Positions 59,268-64,000 of a DNA stretch of 64,000 nucleotides are shown piece after piece. The stretch spans positions 62,001 through 126,000 of the forward strand of contig QRFJ01002498.1 in assembly GCA_006176705.1 (NCBI GenBank). Direction: 5' to 3'. The notes beneath the pieces were generated by a model that was given only the letters and a program-made list of their open reading frames with translations, had not been told where the DNA came from and ran no database searches. The position numbers were made by a program, and so were the translations under genes. Source of the DNA: Cocos nucifera (Eukaryota > Streptophyta > Magnoliopsida > Arecales > Arecaceae). How positions within the stretch are numbered: position 1 is the stretch's first letter; every line of letters begins with the position of its first letter.

Positions 59268-60682
59268 TGATAGCACCAAAAATAACTCTACTCACTACGT
59301 AGGTAGGGTGAGTCAAGATCATATCCTTAGGGACCTTGGGCTAAGTTGAGATTGCAAAATAAAAAAAAGAAGATTTATTTTGATTTAGAAAATAAACTAT
59401 CTTAAAATTGATTTAATTATAAAATAAAGAGCTCGAGAGTTTTGAATTAATTTTGCACTAGTAGAGTTGTATCTTTTTTTTTTAAATTAAATAGATACGA
59501 TTAATTTTAAAAAAAATATCTATCTTTTTTCGATACGCTCCATACCCGTAGATCATAGTACATCTCCAAAAAGTATTAGATAAATAACTCTTCTTTCCTC
59601 GGCACGCCTCATACCCATAGATCACAGCACATCTCCAAAAAGTAAAAGTTATTCCTAAACTTAATCTAATAAGAGAGCATAAAAGAAATCATATAAGAAA
59701 GTAAATAAAGAACTCATGATAATTTAATAAAAAGCATAATCTTTATTACATATAAAAGAAATACAAAAAGTTTAGAACAATAGAACCTGCTTTATATCAT
59801 TACAAAATTTCTTCTCTCCTTCCGAGACTGCTAGCCAAGCTGCTCATGGAGTAGTTCCTTTCTTTTCCTCTATGCAAGGTTCTAGAAGAATTTCTGGGAT
59901 GATCCTCAAGTAGGAATACAAGAGCCTTTTTATAGGTGATAAGAGGGAAGAGTTTTACATGACTTTCATATGTGAGACTAAAAATAATAATAAGGCCTAA
60001 AGAATGGATGGATGAGATTGGAGGATCAAAGCAGATAAAGAAAATATAAATTTTCCTCTTGGGATATTTCCAAATATTATTTTCTTCTTTAAAATTTTTG
60101 ATCCATCCGTCATTCACTGTGTTGCTGCGTCCGTCTGCTCGCCATCACATCCGCTTCTTTCCTTATTTTATTTTTTCATGAGTGACTGATCCAATTCACA
60201 AGCTGTTTTCATAGCATCAAAAATCCAAGCTCCCTGCCTCCCGTGCGTGCCAGAACCAAAAGCTTCATGCCAACTTCCATTCTTCAGCCAACGCCCATAA
60301 TCTTTAGAGCATTTAATGCTCCCATTAATTGCTAAAGCTAAGAAAAATTCTAAAATAAATATCTCTTTTGTATTTATACCACTCATATCCTTTACTTTTT
60401 TTTTAAAATTGGACTTTGTATTAAGCTTGGACTTGATGTAGGATTACATCTTGATAATTAATTATTTCCATATCCAGTCGATGCTTTAACATTCATGCAA
60501 GCTTCTTTCCATATGGAGATCCAACCGCTTGAATATGCATATGTCATGTTTGTTAACTACAATTACAGGGGCTTTTGATAATTTCCTGAAGACGAATATA
60601 AGAAGCATCAAATAATAAATAATAGAGATTAAATAGCACACATCTTAATATTTCTTATGTCATATTTAATGCATTGATCACA
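59268..60682 (-). repeat. El-7 3' LTR
   Basis: 1415 bp, plus-strand start TGATAGCACC, end GCATTGATCACA. It meets a clear polypurine tract and ends the El-6 coding sequence abruptly. Only one LTR is visible. Confidence 0.72.
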
Positions 60683-60694
60683 CCCCCCAACTTG
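60683..60694 (-). other. El-7 polypurine tract
   Basis: The minus strand reads 'caagttgggggg' immediately before LTR start TGTGATCAATG. Confidence 0.75.
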
Positions 60695-60964
60695 AATTTT
60701 ACTCATCCTCAAGTAAAATAAATCAATAATGCATCTCGAATTATCTTTGAATTGAAAGTTATCCTAGACATTCCAAAAGGTAGATGATATTTGGTCAGAC
60801 CATTAAAAAGATGCTTCATTGGATTATCAATTCGATTCCGTTAGTGGTTGAGTATTAGCCATAGAAATTTTAAAAAGCTCTTCTTTCACCAACTTCTCAC
60901 TTTACTATTTAAATCCTCTAACTAGATATAAGCTGGGTTTATTATCTTCTTACAATTTAGTCCC

Positions 60965-61032
<68 letters not shown>

Positions 61033-61741
61033 TTTTTTAAACTTTCTTGCTGACTCTTATAGCAAGCTTTCAGCCAATGACTCTCAAACTAGTTGGCTTT
61101 AGGACATTAGGTGAAAAACACCGCTCGAACTTACTGACTCAAGTCCAAGAAAATATAATTGGTTTCTTACATCCTCACCTTTTGATGCAAACCATAATGC
61201 TTACTTAGACGAAGGAATCCAATTACTCAGTGAGACAATACTAAACCCTTTTTTTTTAACATAATCTAAGGAGAACTTTTGCATACTTCGACCTTTCCAC
61301 CCAATCTCCCATAAAGTCGATTCTTCATTGAGATCAAGTACGAAGAAGGCTCTAGAGTCACTCTAAAATCTGATTTAAACTCTACCATTCATTGGATTTT
61401 CTTAATAATTTATCCCTCAACATCTCTAAAATTATCTAGACCATTAATCACTTATTGATTAGGATGCTTGATCAATTTCAAATCAAAATAAATTCAAGTA
61501 CACAAAACTAATTATTTTTTACCATATTTGAGGACTTTATTAGATTAGTTTCCTTCCTCCCAACTTAATCTACATTGTCCTCAATGGAGTGGGAAAATAA
61601 ACTAAGCAAAGAAAAGTAAAGGAGGGAGTGCACCTAGGTAATTTTGCTTCGGGAGTTGAAGATAGCTTCATTGATTAGCAGGTTCTTGTTCTAAGTTGCT
61701 ACAGCTACAAAAAAAAAGAAGTAAAGTTATTGGGTTGCCTC
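60695..61741 (-). other. El-7 3' untranslated region
   Basis: Non-coding between the pol end and the polypurine tract, containing the ATT microsatellite. A second similar purine-rich tract lies near 61553-61600. Confidence 0.6.
60965..61030. repeat. (ATT)n microsatellite, about 22 units
   Basis: Uninterrupted trinucleotide repeat of about 66 bp inside El-7. Such arrays are frequent in the 3' UTR of Tat-type elements. Confidence 0.95.
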
Positions 61742-62791
61742 TTAACAAGCGCTAAGTTTTACGTCTTCAGCTAGACGAACCAATTTTCTCACCTTATCCA
61801 GATCAAATACCGTATTGAAAAATTCTTGTGATCTTTTACCTCCAAATTTTAGAAAATAACTTGCAACCCCATTATTCATAAATTTTATTATTTTTTTATT
61901 ATCTATTTTAGGAAGATGATTTGAAGTTCCTCTCACAATCCTTGGTTTATCAAGGGTTTCTTTTATTTGTTCTTCTAACATGCTTCTAAATTGGGTTTCC
62001 AAATTACGAGTTAGAACTGATGCACTAATTATGAGAAGCATGTCATATGGTCCTATACATATGTACTCGAGTGTGATCGAGGATGGTTTCAGTTCTAGGA
62101 CCAATGGTGACTCTAAAGAGGAAGGTATAATAGGTAAAGGCTCATATTTCTCAGCCCGTGGAGAAGTGATGCTAAAATTGGTGGTCTCAAGTAATGTGTT
62201 CACATCTTCAATATACCCATCTAGGTCAAAATCGTCCACTCTAAAGGGATCCCAACATGTATGCACTAGATCCTGAGAAATACTTTTAGGGATAGTTTTC
62301 TCTATTATCTCTTCTACCACATCTACTTCAAAGCAAGTAGTGATTTGTGATCCATAGAAAACCTAAAATATATTTAATCTTAATTTTCTATTCCCAAATG
62401 AAACATCCATGACTCTTATCCTATAATTAATATATACATTGGCTGTAGCTAGGAAGGGTCATCCTAAAATTATGGAAATCTATCTTGGATCATCAGAATG
62501 CTCCATCTCTAAAATCAAAAAGTCAACTGGAAAGTAAAATTCCTCAACCTTGACTAAAACATCCTCGATTATCCCACGTGGTGCCTTAATGGATCTATCG
62601 ACTAACTGCAAGGTTACCGAAGTGGATTTTAAATCACCAAATCCAAAGAGATCATATACTGAACTAGGAGGAATATTCACACAGACTCCTAGATCTAACA
62701 AAGCTTTCTCAATGTGCAGATTCCCTATGATACAAAAGATGATAGGGGCACCTGGATTCCTTAAGTTGGAAGACTGAACTAGCCTGTTCAA
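61742..62791 (-). pseudogene. El-7 protease and joined pol remnant
   Basis: One frame with a few stops. Residues from 62791: retropepsin with the LDLGVCVNIPPSSVYD catalytic region (D-L-G kept), AP end near 62480-62370 (PFLATANVYINY, VSFGNRKLRLNIF). 62320-61742: an acidic linker, then LELKPSSITLEYICIG, the stretch that normally precedes RT. After about 40 more residues comes an integrase-tail-like FLKFGGKRSQEFF and the typical pol C-terminus. The RT-RNase H-integrase core is therefore missing. Confidence 0.78.
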
Positions 62792-62834
62792 TCAAACAAA
62801 CTTTTTTTGGGATTTATGTTCTAGATTTTTAATT

Positions 62835-64000
62835 TTACATACACAAATCTTTCAAGAACTTAGCATAAGCCAGGACCTGTTTTATTGCATCAAGAAGGAG
62901 AAAATTGATTTGAACTTGTTTAAATAACTCTAGCATTTCATCTAATTTACCCTTCTTATTAAATGGCATAGGGGATTCTAATGCACTTAGAAATAGAGCT
63001 CTGGGTAATTGAGGTGATGCTAAAGATATTGGTTCATCCCTTGCCCTAAGGTCCTTATTGTTTTTGGTTGGTTCAGACTCAGTCAACTTTTCATTGATTT
63101 TGGTCTTTTCAATTTTAGTAGGTTGTTCTATGATCTTACCATTTCTGAGTGTCATAATAGATTTGACTTGTTTGAGAAAAGTTTCGTGTGTGTTAAAATT
63201 CTCAATCCTATGTTGACCTCTAGGATTAATCTCAGATTGACTGGGCAGTTTTTCCACCTCCCTCTTATTGCATGCAATTGCTAGTTGACCTATTTGGGTC
63301 TCTAGCTTAGCAGTGGATTGCATGTGAGAATGAAGAATCTGGGAGTGGGTTTCTATCCTTGCTAAAGCTTGTAGAACCTTCTCCTCAAAATTGAAACTAT
63401 AGTTGCTAGGAGAAGATTGAGGGGCATCTTGATACTGAGGGTATGATGTATTCTTGAACTGCATCCCCTGGTGATTAGGTCTGTGGAAAGTTGGGTTGAC
63501 CACAGGTTGTGGTTTTCAAAAGAAGTTTGGATGATTCCTCCAGCTGGGATTATACGTGTTGGAATATGGGTCATTTCCAGGTCTAGGAATAATATGAGTT
63601 TAGGCTTGGTGGGCTTGCTCCTGTATAAGCTCAGAAAACTGATTGGCTACTGGGCAATCACCAATAGTGTGAGTAGGACTTGAACAAATTATACAAGCAT
63701 CTTGACTATGCAAATGGGGAAGAAGTGTGACTAACTTGCAGTAATCGATCAAGCTTTTGGGATAGCGCATCCACCTTGCTATGGATGTCTATGGAGTGGC
63801 TTACCTCATACATTCCGCCTCTTTTAAGTCCTAACCTGGGAGCTTCTCTAGACATGGTAGATATATAATGTAAAGAATTTTCGCTCAGGATCTTGAATAA
63901 CTGCCAAGCTTTCGCTCGCTTTTAAGTTTGAATGTCCCACCGTAGAAAGAATCAATCATTTGTCTAGGTTTTTCTAATAATCCATCATAAAAGCATAGAA
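62835..64000 (-). pseudogene. El-7 gag, partial
   Basis: The C-terminal gag section is open 63503-62835: Gln/Asn-rich, with coiled coil (EEKVLQALARIETHSQ, LETQIGQLAIA) and the family wording LPSQSEINPR and VKSIMTLRNGKI. A knuckle-like CIICSSPTHTIGDCP is readable upstream near 63645-63690. N-terminal gag lies in part beyond the window. Confidence 0.77.

Larger units (their letters stand above)
59268..64000 (-). mobile_element. El-7: Ty3/Gypsy element, gag-protease retained, pol core absent; runs off window
   Basis: 3' LTR 59268-60682 on the left; gag extends past the right edge. The wording of gag, protease and the sequence after it belongs to the Tat/Athila-type group (e.g. LELKPSSITLEYICIG before RT; 'agcgcttgttaagaggcaaccca' style pol end, shown here only in part). 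RT, RNase H and integrase are missing between them. Inserted in the RNase H region of El-6; the left duplication would be GTCGT (59263-59267), its partner outside the window. Confidence 0.83.

Noticed and set aside
62550..62777. Plus-strand ORF of 75 codons
   Set aside because: Antisense to the El-7 protease frame.

Overview
The window is nuclear DNA of a flowering plant, most likely a monocot and possibly a palm (the taxon is inference). The evidence is one GC-rich, intronless plant-type glutaredoxin-domain gene next to a very large stack of decayed, nested LTR retrotransposons in AT-rich sequence. No prokaryotic features, CRISPR arrays, rRNA or tRNA genes were seen.

Layout. 1-1634: AT-rich sequence with a retrotransposon-LTR flavour, passing into a pyrimidine-rich promoter and leader. 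1635-2555: the only convincing host gene. 2556-7673: intergenic, with a two-copy 60-bp repeat and a possible 1.15-kb terminal-inverted-repeat element (5719-6866). 7674-7877: possible primer-binding site and LTR of an older element (El-0).

7878-51239 is one minus-strand Sirevirus-like Copia element (El-1: LTR, gag, protease, integrase, RT-RNase H, env-like ORF, LTR; TSD TCTTC). It has been opened repeatedly. El-2 (12018-15443, plus, TSD ATAAG) entered between its pol and env-like regions. El-3 (18171-47683, plus, TSD ATAAG) entered its GAG-pre-integrase domain. El-3 was itself entered by two related minus-strand Copia copies: El-4 (21394-31479, TSD GGATC) and El-5 (32935-43107, TSD TTGAA). All five insertions have matching 5-bp target-site duplications at the LTR edges, so the order of events can be read directly: El-1, then El-2 and El-3, then El-4 and El-5 inside El-3.

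51641 onward is a plus-strand Copia element (El-6), a distant relative of El-4 and El-5 with most of gag deleted. Its RNase H region is cut at 59268 by the LTR of a minus-strand Ty3/Gypsy element (El-7) that runs off the window.

The most interesting biology is that three elements from different lineages (El-2, El-3, El-7) keep gag, with or without protease, but lack reverse transcriptase and integrase. This fits non-autonomous elements mobilised in trans, although for El-7 simple deletion is also possible. El-1 and El-3 also show a Sirevirus-like architecture: serial polypurine tracts before the 3' LTR and clustered palindromic repeats in the LTRs. All element genes carry stops or frameshifts; none looks able to encode a complete set of proteins. 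I found no wholly new molecular system.
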